64,000 nucleotides of DNA, taken from the NCBI RefSeq assembly GCF_027887165.1, contig NC_077232.1, forward strand, positions 6,080,391 through 6,144,390, given 5' to 3'. The notes under the pieces were generated by a model, which worked only from the letters and a program-made list of their open reading frames with translations, searched no databases and was not told the origin of the DNA. The stretch is from Monodelphis domestica. Lineage: Eukaryota; Chordata; Mammalia; Didelphimorphia; Didelphidae. The translations under genes and the position numbers were made by a program. Every line of letters begins with the position of its first letter. Within the stretch, counting starts at the first letter, position 1. Of the stretch, positions 47,801-59,535 are shown piece by piece.

Positions 47801-48057
47801 AGAACAAGGAGGAGGAAGAGGAAGGGGGAAGAGGAGGAGGAGGGGGGAGGAGGAGGAAGAGGAAGAGAAGAGGAAGAGGAGGAGGAGGACGAGGAGGAGG
47901 AGGAGGAAGAGGAAGGGGGAAGAGGAGGAGGAGGGGGGAGGAGGAGGAAGAGGAAGAGAAAAGGAAGAGGAGGAGGAGGAGGAAGAGGAGGAGGAAGAGG
48001 AAGGGGGAAGAGGAGGAGGAGGAGGAGGAAGAAGAGGAGGAGAAAAAGGAGGCTCTT
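47800..48057. repeat. Homopurine (GGA/GAA)n array
   Basis: An almost uninterrupted 250-bp purine run on the plus strand, starting at the SINE tail. A block of GGAAGGGGGAAGAGGAGG type is duplicated about 92 bp apart. Glu/Arg/Gly and Ser/Leu/Pro frames are artefacts. Confidence 0.95.
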
Positions 48058-48299
48058 AGAGAGAGGTACAGTGACCTGCTCAAGGTCCAGTGGCTTCTCC
48101 CACCCAAACCAGGAGGGAGGACAGGGTGGTGGGGGGGGGGGCAGTTCTTCTCTCATGAATGCTGATTTGATTCCTGGTCTACTTTCTAGTGTTTTCACCT
48201 TCAGTGCCTGGGAAGCCCTGGAGAGCCCAAGGAGATGCCGCAGTGCATCTTGAAGAGGCAGATAGTAGTAGCTGCCCCTGGCGGAGTGCAGAGAGATCT

Positions 48300-48440
48300 G
48301 GAAGATCTGTCCATCTCCCCAAGTTCAAATCTGCCCTCAGACACTTACTGACTATATGACCCTGGGCAAGTCACTTCACTCTGTTTGCCTCTGTTTCCCT
48401 CATCTGGAAAATGAGCTGGAGAGGGCAATGGCAAAGCAGC
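48300..48440 (+). mobile_element. Second marsupial SINE type, fragment
   Basis: 'tatatgaccctgggcaagtc', 'ccctcatctggaaaatgagc' and 'gagggcaatggcaaagcagc' match the type seen at 18000-18165. Confidence 0.6.
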
Positions 48441-51200
48441 CCAGGCTCTTTGGAGAGCTCTGGCCCTAACCACTTCCTAGGCCTGGACCAGGGAGGCAGA
48501 GGGGGCTGCAAGAGCAGGGTCTCCCCCAAGCTCTGCCCCCGTAGGGGAGAGGCAGAGTCCCCCGGATCTTCCTCTGGCCTCTGCAGCAAGGGGCAGGGAG
48601 TGACTCAGGCTGGCTGGGTCCTGGCCAGCCCCCCAGGCCACCTTTCTCCCCAGCCTTTGTCCCTCCACTCTCCTGGCTGGGACAAGGACCTTTAGAGACG
48701 TCCTGGGGCAAGCAGAGCCCGCTGGGTGAATGAGGTCCCTGGGGGCGAGCAGGAGCCACTGGCCAGGAAAGAGTTAACCAGGACTCTCCCAGCAGCTCCG
48801 CCGGACAATGCCTGACACCTGGCGGCCAAGGTGGGAAACGGTCTGCGGGGAAAGGGGGAGAAGCCCCAAGGGGAGGGCTGGGGGGGGCCAGGGTGGAGGA
48901 GAGCCCCAGGCTCCGACTCCCCAGGCCTGGCCAGTGTTCCCCAGAGTCCACCACCGCCAGCCCAGGCCCCCTAGTGGGGCTGAGGCCCAGTGAGAGCCTG
49001 AGAGTGCCCGGGACCTCCGGGGCTAGTTCTGGGTGCCGGGGAAGCTGGGGGGGGGGGGGCAGGAGAAGCCCCCCAGGCCTCAGGCCCCCTGGCAGCCACC
49101 TCATTCCCCCCTCCCCCAACAGGCTTTTCCCAAAGCCAAAGTGGGGCCCTAAGGAGGGGTGGGGGGCTCCTAGGGTGCATGCGCAGTGGCAGGGGGCCCC
49201 CAGCCTAGTGCATTGTCTCAGCTAAGCCCTTCTAATCCCCGCCTTCTCCTGAAGCAGGTGGGGCTGAGAGCTCCCAGGGTGGGAGGCTCTTTCTTCTTCT
49301 CTTCCCTCCTGGCACAAGCAGGCCCTGGCCTCAGCCCATGCCCTTGGGCCCCAGGTGCCAGGGAAGCAGAGGGCAGGGGGGCTCCAGGTCTCCGGGGACC
49401 CGGGCGAAGCAGCCAAGTCAAAGGTGCCCAGATGAGGCAGGGCTCTGCCCCCAACCCCCAGCACCACCGAGGGGAGGCCCACAGAGGCGAGAACGCTCCT
49501 GCAAGGCCCTCCTGCAGGCCCAGGGGATGCGCCCTGCATACCTTCCCTGTCCTGACCCACCAATAGGGCTTGCCCGACAAAGGGGGGCCCTCAGGGCGCC
49601 ACCTCTGGAAAGAAGGAGGGAGGGAATGGCAGATCCTGGAGGCATTGAAGAGAAGCCAGAGCCAGGGATGGCCCAGAGGGCTGCCACCCAGGGCTGGGGG
49701 GATGGCCAGGAGAGCCTGAGGGAACTCCTCCCAGAGGCAGGGGGTGCCTAGGGGAGAGGGCTGGGACTTGGAGGCAGGAAGCCCTGGTGCCCCCAGGCTC
49801 TTGTGAGGGCCTCCAGAGACAATGAACACAAACGTGGAGGAGCCCCATGATCAGCTGGCACTGCCAGGCTAGGGGGCTGCCTGGTTCCTTCTCAGGCCCC
49901 AAATGAGGCCAGTAAATCCCAGGACAGAGAAAATGGGCTGACAGCTTCCTTGGGGTCCGGGAGAAGCTGGGCCCTCAAGGGAAACCCCCAACTCCTGTTG
50001 AGTGGCTCAAAGAGAGGCGGCAGCGGAACTCTCCCCTGCGGACACTGGCAGAGCTGTGGTGAGTGGAGCGTTCAAGGCTGGGCCTTCGGAGCAGTCTAGG
50101 TGCCAGAGGCACCAGAGAGGAAGGAGGGGACGGCCCGCCCAACGGCACACCCCATTTCACGCTCCCTGGGCGGTGGCAGGGGCCCCACGGCTATCAGCTT
50201 TCAGGGTGGGAGGGGCCTGGAATGAGGAGGGGGCTGACCCACCCATGCTTCCCCATTTCCTCCTGCGGGCTCTAGGGGCTGTGACAGCAGCAGCTTGAAC
50301 CCCAAGAGGCTGCAGGCTCCCAGGCACGTGGCCAGGGTTGGACTTCCCTTGAGGAAAGAGGGTGCCCAGACCCTGGGGGAGCCCCTCCAAGGACAAGCCA
50401 CCTTCTTCAGGCCCTCCATTTCCTGGGGTGCTTGACAACACCTAAGGGGGGGATTAGAGAAGGTCCAGCTAGGACCCTGAGGCTGGGATTGCCTCCTCCC
50501 ACCCCCCTGCTTCACAGCCTCTTCTTGCACCCTGTGGGGAGAGTCCAGGGCCCTCAGGAGACCTTGGCCCACGGAGGTGGGGAGGAGAGGGATTCTGGGA
50601 GGTTAAGAGGGGCTGCCCCAGGGCCTCCCAGGCTTATCAGGCACATCCTGGTGGGCTTGGCGGGCCTGGGATGGGGACGGACTCCCTGCAATCCGGGGCT
50701 AAGGGGCTGCCGGCCTGGGGACACCGAGAGCCCAGGGATTCCGCGGAGGGTGAGGAGGCCGGCCTGCCCCTGACTCACTCTCCCCCGGGCTCTCTGCTTA
50801 GGCAGCAGTGACGGCCCCTCACTGGCTGCTCCCGTCCTTGGTCCTCCCTGGGAGACCTGAGCACGGCCTGAACCTCTGTTTGGGGCCCAAGCTGGACCCT
50901 GCGGGCAGGGGTAAAGCCGCCCTCATCCCTCCGCTTCCTATTATGGCCCACCGGCCCTCCGACGTAGCCCAGAGGCCAGCAGGGCCCATTTTACAGACCG
51001 GGAAAGGAAGGCCCGGAAGGCACAGATCGCCTCGGGCTCCTTTGCGGGGGACGTGGGGGAAGGCGCTCTTCCTGCCCTCCTCCACCGGGTTCCTCGGGCT
51101 GCCCAGAAGCCGCAGGGGGGTGCCGGGCGTGGGTCGCCCCCCAGCTCCATGGGACAAGGAGAGGAATGCGCGAGCCTGGATCCTTCGGTCACAGGGATTA
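48440..51200. other. CLCF1-POLD4 intergenic DNA, right part
   Basis: GC-rich, repeat-poor, with overlapping chance frames on both strands and no recognisable domain. A G-run lies at 49049-49060. May hold POLD4 upstream regulatory sequence. Confidence 0.4.
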
Positions 51201-51414
51201 GGGGGACGAAGACCGCATCTGCCCGGGGGCGGGGCTGGCACGGACCACTTCCAGCGGGCCGTCGGGCTCGGCTGGGGTAGCCTCCGGCCCGAGCTCAGAC
51301 CGGTCTCTCCCTATCAAGCTCCACCTCGGCTCCGCCCCCCAGGCCTGAGCCGCGCCCCATTGGCTTCCGCCGGGCTCCCGCCCCCCACCCGCGGCCTGCC
51401 ATTGGCCTGGCGCG

Positions 51415-51460
51415 TTGACATGTTTGGGGGCGGGGGCGGGGGCGGGGGCGGGGGGCGGCC
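51415..51460 (+). promoter_or_regulatory. POLD4: GC-box (GGGGCGG-type) array upstream of POLD4
   Basis: GGGGGC repeats with 6-bp period run from 51425 to about 51455, about 135 bp before the POLD4 ATG. They form tandem SP1/KLF sites within a CpG-rich TATA-less promoter, and also a G-quadruplex-capable tract. Confidence 0.6.
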
Positions 51461-51590
51461 CCTGCCTGGAAGCAGCTGGACTTCCTCCCTCCAGCCGCCT
51501 GTCTGGGTCAGTGCGTCGGTCCGTCCCTGGCCCGGTCCTCCACCCAGCAGCTGTCTCTCCCCAGGCCTCTCGCCCCCCTGGGTGGCTGCC

Positions 51591-52547
51591 ATGGGCCGGA
51601 AGAGGAGGCTCATCACCGACTCCTTCCCCAGAGTGAAGAGGAGGAGGAAGGGCGGGCCGGGTCCTGGCAAGGGGGACAGGGCGCCCGAGCCAGGGCTGCG
51701 AGGTGGGGGCGAGGGCCAGGACGCGGCACAGGGCAGCAGAGGCAAGGGAAAGGGCGGGGAAAGGTGGCGGGCCAGGGGCCGGGGCACGGGGTACGGAGGA
51801 AGGGGATAGAGGGGAGCAGAGAGCCGCAGAGGAGGGGAAAGGGGAAAGGGATGTGGGCCAGGGGGAGGGGCAGTGGGCTGCCCAACAAGGGGAGGATGGT
51901 CACAGGGGGCTAGGGGCTGGGCCTGAACGATGGCCTCTCTTGTCAGGGGAGGAGCCAGGGGATGAGGCCGGTGTAGTCCTGGAGGAGAAAAGCCACTTGG
52001 AGATACTGAGGCAATTTGACCTGGACCTGCAGTTCGGGCCCTGTACAGGTAAGAGCTTCCAGGAGCCCCGTCTGACCCTTCCCTCATGCTCTGCCGGTGC
52101 CCACAAAGCTGGGCCACACGAAGCAGTGAACCCCCTTTTCCCCTGCCCACCAGAAGGGCCCAGGCTTGGGCAGTGCCCCATTTCTCTAGACTCTCCCCAG
52201 CCTGCACCCTCTCTCCTTGGCAGGTATCACTCGACTCCAAAGATGGGAACGAGCAGAGCATCTGGGCCTGGACCCACCCCAGGAGGTGCTCAAGGTGCTT
52301 TGGGCCCACCCTGAAGATGCCCAGTACCAGTGCAGGTGAGAGCAGATCTGGGGGTGAAGCTACTGGCAATCAGGGTCCAGGGTTCAGGGAGAGAAGAGTT
52401 CTGGCTGTGGGCCCAACAGCTGGGAGCCTCCCCTACAGGAGAGCTGACAGCAGGGTCAGCACTAGGGCCCCGGGCAGCTCCCTCTCCTGTCTGGGCTCAT
52501 CTCCGCTCCTTCCTCTCTGCAGCCTCTGGTACCTGTACCCCATCTAA
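51591..52547 (+). CDS. POLD4: DNA polymerase delta subunit 4 (p12)
   Basis: Four exons join in phase: 51591-51702, 51947-52048, 52224-52335 and 52523-52547, giving 351 nt, 116 residues plus TAA (human 107). The N-terminus MGRKRRLITDSFPRVKRRR contains the PCNA-binding/PIP-degron region (ITDSF followed by basic residues), through which p12 is destroyed by CRL4-Cdt2 in S phase and after damage. The C-terminal half holds the conserved LRQFDLDLQFGPCTGITRLQ core, and the protein ends SLWYLYPI (human SLWHLYPL). The extra length against human lies in a low-complexity Gly/Lys/Pro-rich linker after the degron. p12 stabilises Pol delta through contacts with POLD1 and POLD2. The upstream region is GC-rich with a GC-box cluster and no TATA box. 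Confidence 0.97.
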
Positions 52548-55390
52548 AGGAAGTCCCGCCCAGTGCATCCCAGCTACTTTCCCAGGGGCCTCTGGAATGG
52601 CCCAGGGACCCCACTGCTGCTTCTTCAATCCACCCTGTGCGTGCTGGAGGGACCTTTGGGGTGGGAAGACCCTTCCCGAGGAGAGGAGCCCAGGACTGGA
52701 GTCTCCTGTTGGAGGTTGGGAGACTCCTCCGCCTGCTCTGCCCTGGTGACTCCGGAAAGTAAGCAGGCTCAGCCGGCAGCCCAGCGGGGCTCATCAGGAG
52801 GGCGGGCTTCCCGTCCCCCAGACAGAAGACCAGCCCCCGCACCTCCCTGTATCTGGCATAGCCAGCCCGGCCCCCCCACCCCCACCCCCCATCTGGGTCT
52901 AGTTCCGGAGCCCTACAGGGAAGCAGCTCTCCGGCTCAGCCTCGAGAGGGAGGGACCCAAGGAAAGAGCCTGGCTCTGGCCGCCCCACTTCCTTGATGTG
53001 ACCGCCCGCCTACCGGGGCTCCTTCCGGGCCCAGCGTGCCTTGGCAGCCAGCCAACCACAACCTGGGAAGAGCCGCAGCCAGCAGGTGCCCAGCCGCGCT
53101 CACCTCTGCCTCCTCTCACCCCCTTCAGGAAGGGGCCAGACCTGGAAAAGCACCAGCCCTTCGTCCCGCCAGACTGGCTTTGGGTGCCCTCTAGAGGCCG
53201 CGGGGAGAACTCTTCTTTCCTGGTCCTCCAGTTTGTTCCCTGCCCGTCCCCAAAGGTGCCTCCACCTCCTGGGGGTCTGGGTGGCCCCAGAGCTCTTAGA
53301 GATCAGGCCTGGCCGGGGTGGGCATCAGACCGCACCTTGGGGGAGCCGTGGCTGGCTGGGGGCTCGCTGGAGCTCCAGAGATCAGCAGCCAGAGGGTAAG
53401 CCCCCTGGAGCAGGGGGCCCAGGCTCTCTAAGAAGGGAGCAGGGAGCAACTCCGGGTTGCCAGGAGGAGGGAGACCCAGGCCCAGGCCCCAGGCTCTGCT
53501 CTCCCAGACTCTCAGGGCTGCCAGCCCTCCTCAACGTCCCTGGCCTCAATGTCCCTGCCTTCCCCAGCCTCTGGGGGACGGAGGACTCCCGGGGACGGCT
53601 TGCTGGGAAGGCCACTGTCTCTCCCAAGGGTCCTGAGAGTGCCTGCCTTTGGGGACCCCTGAGGTTTGGGCAGGGATGCAGGGAGGGGAGGGGCCGCTCC
53701 AGGATGGCCCAGGCGATGCCGGGGAGAGGAGAACCAGCAGCTCCCCTAGAAGAGGCATCAGAGGAAGTGAGGCACAAAGGGAGGTGGGAGAAGGATGACT
53801 CTGCCATTTGCAGGCTGCTCTTCCACTTTTTCAGAGAACTCTGAGGCTCCCTTTTGCATCTGGCTCCTTGGGGTGGGCCCGCTCACTGCTCCGATCTGAC
53901 AAAAATCCTGGGTCATCTCCCTGATGAGCAAACCGAGGCCCTGCGAGGCTATGTAATGGGTTTTTTATTTCACCCACTGTGGACTCAGTGCCACCAATGA
54001 GCCTTGGGTGGGGGAAGGCTCAGGTGCCAGGCTCTGGCCACTTCCCTGGGCAGGAGAGCCAGCACAGGGCTAAGGGAGCTGAGTGGGCCGGGGTGGGGGT
54101 GGGGGGCACCAGTTCTCTCCATCCCCAAGCTTGTGACCCCAGCTCAGCTTTCTACCTCATGGCTGAAATCTGGGGGGCTCCCTTCTTCTGGGAAGGGGGC
54201 ACCTACTGGGAGCACCTGGGCCGGCAGTGTCACCCCATTGTCCCTTTTCCAAACACAAAATGCCCTTGTTTGTAAACCTTTCCTAGCAGCTTGAAAATAG
54301 AAATAAACAGTGAGAAGAAAAAGTCCAGCCTCCGCCATGTACTCATTTTGTCTCAGGGTGTCAAAGCCCCTTGGCCTCTTGGGACCCCAAACAACTCACT
54401 CCAGGACCAGGTTAGGGACAAAGTAGCAGTCTGGACCCGCACAGAGTCCAACCCCTCCCCACAGGGCAGCCAACAAGAGCTCAGGGAGAGAGGGAGAGCC
54501 CACCGCCGCTCCAGGCAGCTTGTCCCATGCTGGGACAGCTCTCCTTGTAGGAAGCTTTTCCTTGCACTGAGACACCACCGCAGAAATGGTTGGGAAATAG
54601 CCCAGTGGGAAACGCCATTCAATAAGGAACCGAGATGGCTGGGGGAGGAACAGAAACGCAGGCTGTCGGAGGGCACAGCGGGGCATTTGATGTGGCGGCA
54701 GTGCACGTAATGCCCAACTTTACATCAATTTCGCTTTGAAGCCATCTGCTGGCCTTGCCCTATTCTCACAAATCCAGACTTTCTTGCAAGGAAGAGGCTT
54801 CTCCCCAAATCTGAGCAGGACGACCAACATCGCAGAAATGCCCGCCATTTTGGAAAGAGTCACTTTGGGAGCCAGAGAATGGACTGCAAAATGGTCATCG
54901 GGCACCTGCCTGAAGGTCTCCAAAAGTCCATCTCTGACTGACCAAATGACAAACATCCCTCGATATTCCACTGTCTCTTGGGACTCCCCCAAATGGAATC
55001 CATCAGCTGCCCTTTCCCCACATTGGTGCCATCTTTCTCCTGTTCACCTGAGCTTGCCATCCAGGAATTGCCTCTGACTGCCTCGTCTCTGGTCTCTGAG
55101 CCCAGAACTAAGCAAGCGGCCAAGTGAGCTCTTCCTCTTCTGAGTCAGTCCTCGCCTCCAGTCATACGAGGCATAAGTTCAGTTTAAAAACTTGGTGTCA
55201 CAAGTGAAATGTGAGGAGGGCATGACAAGAGAGCAGACCATCCGGAGGGGGTGGGTGGGGTTCAGCGGCTTAATGGTGTGCGATGGAACCAAAAAGGCAA
55301 ACTGAGTCTGAGGCTGTAGGAAGGGAGGAATTGTAGACAGGCAGGTTAGACTCGATTGTATTTGCCAGGATTCAGAATGGGAAGGAAGGA
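52548..55390. other. POLD4 3' region and downstream DNA
   Basis: The POLD4 3' UTR starts here; its end is not certain. Open frames up to 278 aa (52563-53399 plus) are Pro/Gly-rich, lack domains and overlap others. No further gene is recognised. Confidence 0.4.
54302..54307 (+). terminator. AATAAA, possible distal POLD4 poly(A) signal
   Basis: This is the first convincing plus-strand AATAAA I see after the POLD4 stop, but it is about 1.75 kb downstream. It could serve a long POLD4 3' UTR or an unrecognised transcript, or be fortuitous. Confidence 0.3.
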
Positions 55391-55394
55391 GGAA

Positions 55395-55575
55395 AACTAG
55401 CATTTAGTAAGCACCTACTAGGTACCAGGCATGGTGCTAAGGGCCTACACATATCTCATTTGATCCTTATAGCAATCCTCTTGTTATGCCCATTTTATAT
55501 TTGAGGAAACTGAGGCAGACAAAAGTGAAGTGATTTGCTCGGGGTTGCATGGCTAGTAAGTAAGCATCTGAGGGA
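55395..55575 (+). mobile_element. MIR-family core SINE
   Basis: 'taagcacctactaggtacca', 'tatttgaggaaactgaggca' and 'tgcatggctagtaagtaag' are MIR landmarks. Confidence 0.72.
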
Positions 55576-57020
55576 GGCTGGATTTGAGAACGGGCAGGTC
55601 TGCACTGCATCGCCTAGCTGTGTGGTCTGGAGATCACGTAACCCACCACACTCCTCAAATGAGGTTAAGTCTCTCCCCCTTCCTGATGGTGAGCTGCCTG
55701 CCTGCTTCCCACGTGGTGCCCACGGCCATCGTGCAAGAAGGCAACCCTAGTGGAGACGAGGCCCGGCCAGCCCTCTGTAGGCATCCCAGCCTCCATTCCC
55801 GAAGAACAGACAACGAAAGTTCTTCCCAACCAACCCACGTCTGGGTGTTCCCTGAGGGCTCAGCTTCAGAAACAGAAATGGTTTTTACCAACATAGACAG
55901 CCCAAAGAAAGGTTCCTGGCCGTCTGCTTTGGATGTACCTCCCCACTGGGCTTTCCCATCTGACTTCCTGCTGAAGCCTCCCCCCACTGGGACACGAACC
56001 CCGGAGAGAAAAGCCTGCCTGCCTTTTCCCATTGATCTCTATGCTTAGCCCAGAGAAGATGCTCAAGAAATGAATCCGTTCCTTCATTCCAAGGCCAAAG
56101 TTGTCACTGAAGACACGAGGAACCTAGACCTTCTGTGGGCCTGACGGTCTGATAATACTCCCATCCCTGACCCACGTGAGAATGATGCCACGATGGTACC
56201 GAGCCAATGGCAAAGGCGTACCCGGAGTCTTAGGAGATGCTCTGGATCCAACCGTCGCCTGTGGCTGCCTCCACCTTTCCTAACCTAAGCGGAGCACGTT
56301 CAAGCTCGAAGGGATCTGAACACATACTTTGGCAGTTAAATGCAAAAAGCAATAGTCGATGTCTAGAGAACGGACGGGTTCTGAGTCCTCCCAGGAAGGA
56401 AGAATGCAGAGAGATGTGCAGAGCCCAGGAATATGCCATCAAGGTAGTGGAAGGAAGAGAAGGCAGCAAGAAGAGCCCCAAGGAAGAGTCAGAGGGGGAG
56501 GGAGCTTAGGATAAAGCAGTGCTTTGCACACAGTAGGTGCTTACTAAAGATCTAGATTGAATTGAATTCAGTCACAACATGGAGCTCAATGGAGGAGTTC
56601 CAAGAGTTTGTGATACATTCTTAGCAAAGGCTTAATAAATGACTTTCCACTCATTCATTCATTCAATAAGGAGAAGTAATATGTTGGATTCTTCCAAGAA
56701 GTCAAGGAAAATGAGGACAGCTGGCTGGGAAGGAACACCCTGGGGCCCCCAATCTCTGCTTCCTGTCTCATCTTCCATCACTCTCAGATACACTGTTCCT
56801 GGAACCCTCAGCCAATAGGAGCCTCATGGTCCATTCAGCCCTTCGATAATGATGTGAACACACCATTGCCCCACCCGTGGTCATATCAGCTGAATTTCTT
56901 CTCTGGCTTCTCGTGTTTCTTACAAGGGTGAGTCCACAAGTGGAGGGTGGGAAGAGTGACTGTGGCATAGAGACCCAAAATGATCAGGAAAATTCTTTTA
57001 AAATGGCATCCTTTGAATCC
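55575..57020. other. Intergenic DNA without recognised gene
   Basis: Contains MIR/L2-like tails near 56515-56560 ('cacacagtaggtgcttacta') and 56625-56670 (ATTCATTCATTCA). No gene supported. Confidence 0.4.
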
Positions 57021-57024
57021 CATC

Positions 57025-58030
57025 CATCAAAGCTCAGCTCCAATTCCACCGCCTCCGTGAAGAGGCCTTTCTGGTCCTCCTGCAAGTGGGTCCTCGTCCC
57101 CTCACCACCCCCGAAGTTGGCTTTGTATTTATTTATCCCAGAATATACTTCTGATGAGCACTGTGCTCCCTCCAATAGAAACGTTAGCTCTCAGAGGCTA
57201 AGAACTATTTCAGTTTGTTTTTCTATTCCCAGCATAAAGCTGTGAAGATTGGATTTAGCTCTCTGGATTATAACAATGAAGATACTTAGCTCTTCCTTGA
57301 TAGTGAAGATTAAATTGTAATCCCTTGATTGTAACAGTGAAGATACTTAGCTCTTCCTTGATAGTGAAACTAGAATTGTAAGCTACAATCTATTTTTCGA
57401 TTTTAACCACAAAAAAGATGTTAAGTACCTACAAAAGGTGAACTACAAAGAGGTGTTAAGTAACCCAAAAAGATATAATCTAACCAAAGAAGGTGAGAAC
57501 TAAAGAGTGGGCAGTCCTGGAGAGGAGCATCTGCTGTGATTGGTAGATGTGAAAATTTAGAGGAGGTGATACAAGAGAAAAAGATCTTTAAAAAGAGGAG
57601 TTTTGGAGATTTGATTCATTTGTTGGGACATTCGGGCACTGACTCGGAGGATCGACTGGAATACAGACACCCAGACTTCTTTTAGACTGACACTGTTGGT
57701 GAGTGAAAAGTTGACTTAGTGACTCCACCTTTCTGGAGGTGTGAAGTCTCCAGATAAGGCCCATCTTCTTGAGACTCGCTTCACCTGGCTGGGGCTTAGA
57801 GATTCTAACTGGTATCAGAAGAAGCCAGAGTTTTCTCTTTCTCACTCATTCCTTAACATCTTCCTTCTATTGTAAATAATGTAAATAAACTACCATAGAT
57901 TCCATTTACTTTAGTAATTCATTTTGGGATTTAGAAATTAAATCCCTGGTGACCACCTAATTAAGAATATATTTCAGAGTTCAACCACAATTTAAATTTA
58001 ACAAAGCCAAGCACACAGTAGGCAACTCCT
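57025..58030 (+). mobile_element. L2 LINE 3' end, split by a solitary LTR
   Basis: 57025-57240 carries L2 landmarks ('aagctcagctccaattccac', 'gaagaggcctttctggtcct', 'tctattcccagca'). The expected continuation ('gcacacagtaggcaactcct') resumes at 58010 after the LTR. Confidence 0.75.
57241..58003 (+). mobile_element. Solitary endogenous retrovirus LTR, 763 bp
   Basis: It begins TG and ends CA, and is flanked by a 4-bp AAGC duplication (57237-57240 and 58004-58007). The left part has an internal ~60-bp duplication (from about 57250 and 57318) like U3 enhancer repeats. A TATA-like TTTAAAAAG lies near 57588 and AATAAA at 57884-57889. No internal retroviral genes flank it, so it is a solo LTR left by recombination. 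Four-bp duplications fit a gammaretrovirus-like class, but the family is not identified. Confidence 0.8.
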
Positions 58031-58034
58031 TCCT

Positions 58035-58215
58035 ACTTGGCTTCAAATTCAGTTTCAGACACTGACTAGCTGTCTGACTATGGGCATGTCACAACCTCTT
58101 TTTTGCCTCAGTTTCCTCATCTGTAAAATGGGGATAAGAAGAGCCCCTACTTCCCAGAGTTGTGAGGTTGAACTGAAATATTGTTTCTAAAGTGCCTTAA
58201 TACTTAGCCATTATT
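58035..58215 (+). mobile_element. MIR-family SINE
   Basis: 'ctgtctgactatgggcatgt', 'gcctcagtttcctcatctgt' and 'aaaatggggataagaagagc' are MIR landmarks. Confidence 0.72.
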
Positions 58216-59030
58216 CCCTACTCTTTGGTTAAGTAGTTGCTTGATTTGGGGGATTGGCTCCAGCAGTGTGGTCCTTTTTGCATTATCCTCTTGCTTTCTC
58301 CTTGACTAAAGCCCTACTCCAATGGCTCCTGGGGACCCAGAGGCTTTAGGCATGGACCATCTCCTGTATTTCCTGAAGACTAGAGAGTGAGCTGCAGGCT
58401 GGCGGTGGGGTGGGGACTCTCAGTCATAATCATGAGTTATTGAAGCCAATGGCCAGAGTTGTAGGGAAGGGGCTGCCCACATCAGGGAAATCTCAGCTCC
58501 CTGAAGTCTAGAGGCCTCGCATCTTGCCAGGCCGCTCTCCACAGGGATCCCACAGATTTATACTTCAATCAACATTTCAGCGCCTGGGAAAACACCTACT
58601 TTCTCCACAAGTGGCTTAAAGGCTTAAGGGAGTAATCTACTGGGAAACCAAGGTAAACAAAGCAAAGCAACAGAAGCTCACCAAGGAAGCAGGCCGCCGG
58701 CCAGGCGTGGGCATGGATTGAGCTGCCAAGCAAAGATGCTGTCCTGACTGCAGGGATGCTGGTCAGATACGACTTCCAGGAATGGGCCAATGCCCAAGCT
58801 CCTCTCAGAGGATATCCGGGGAGCCCAGGCCTTTGGACTCGAGGCTCCATCACTCCCTGAGCAAGGCACGTCTGTTAGCCCGATCGCCACAGCCCTGCTT
58901 CCCCAGGCCGGTTCCATCCATCAGAGACATTCATGAAGAGGCCGTTTGGGCTCCTTCTGCTTCCTGGGGTACTTGTGACACTCGAGAGATAATGTGCCAG
59001 AGACTTGGTAAACTTCCTTTTTGGGGAAGC
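58215..59030. other. Intergenic DNA without recognised gene
   Basis: No repeat or coding signature that I can support. Confidence 0.35.
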
Positions 59031-59034
59031 AGCA

Positions 59035-59535
59035 AGGTGGCACAGAGGAGAGAGAACTGAAAAGCCAAATGAAAACGGACCCTCTGATGCATACAAGCCA
59101 TGGGACCCTGGGCAAGTCCCTTCACCACTGTCTGCCTCAGTTTCTTCAGTGGTAAAGTGAAGACAATCGTGGCACCTTTCTCCCAGCTTGTGGCGAGAAG
59201 TTTGTAAAGCGCCTTGTAAACCTGAAAAGGCTGTGTGAATCCCAGGGATGCTGATGGGGGTCCCGTCTTTGGCAGAGCTGGGCTTGTTCCTCACCAGCCG
59301 TCTAACTCAGCCGTAGAGTCTGAGCCTGGACTTCATCCTGCCCAACTCCTGCTGCTGTGGTGGTCATTTCAGTTGTGCCCAGCTCCTCATGACCCCACCT
59401 GGCAGAGATGCGTGGGTGCTTTGCCACTTCCTTCTCCATATCTTGCCCAAGCCCCTCATTTGACGGGGAAGGGAACTGAGGCCCAGAGAGAGAACCCGGG
59501 ACAGAGCTGAGATGTGACTCTAGTCTGGGCCTTTG
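59035..59535 (+). mobile_element. Two adjoining old SINE fragments
   Basis: 59035-59255 ('gcaagtcccttcaccactgt', 'ctgcctcagtttcttcagtg', 'gtaaagcgccttgtaaac') and 59355-59500 ('ctcctcatgaccccacctgg', 'acttccttctccatatcttg') look like diverged marsupial SINE/MIR pieces. Confidence 0.55.

Noticed and set aside
50808-52369. 333-aa plus and 351-aa minus frames over POLD4 exon 1
   Set aside because: GC-driven open frames; the POLD4 exons explain the conserved part.
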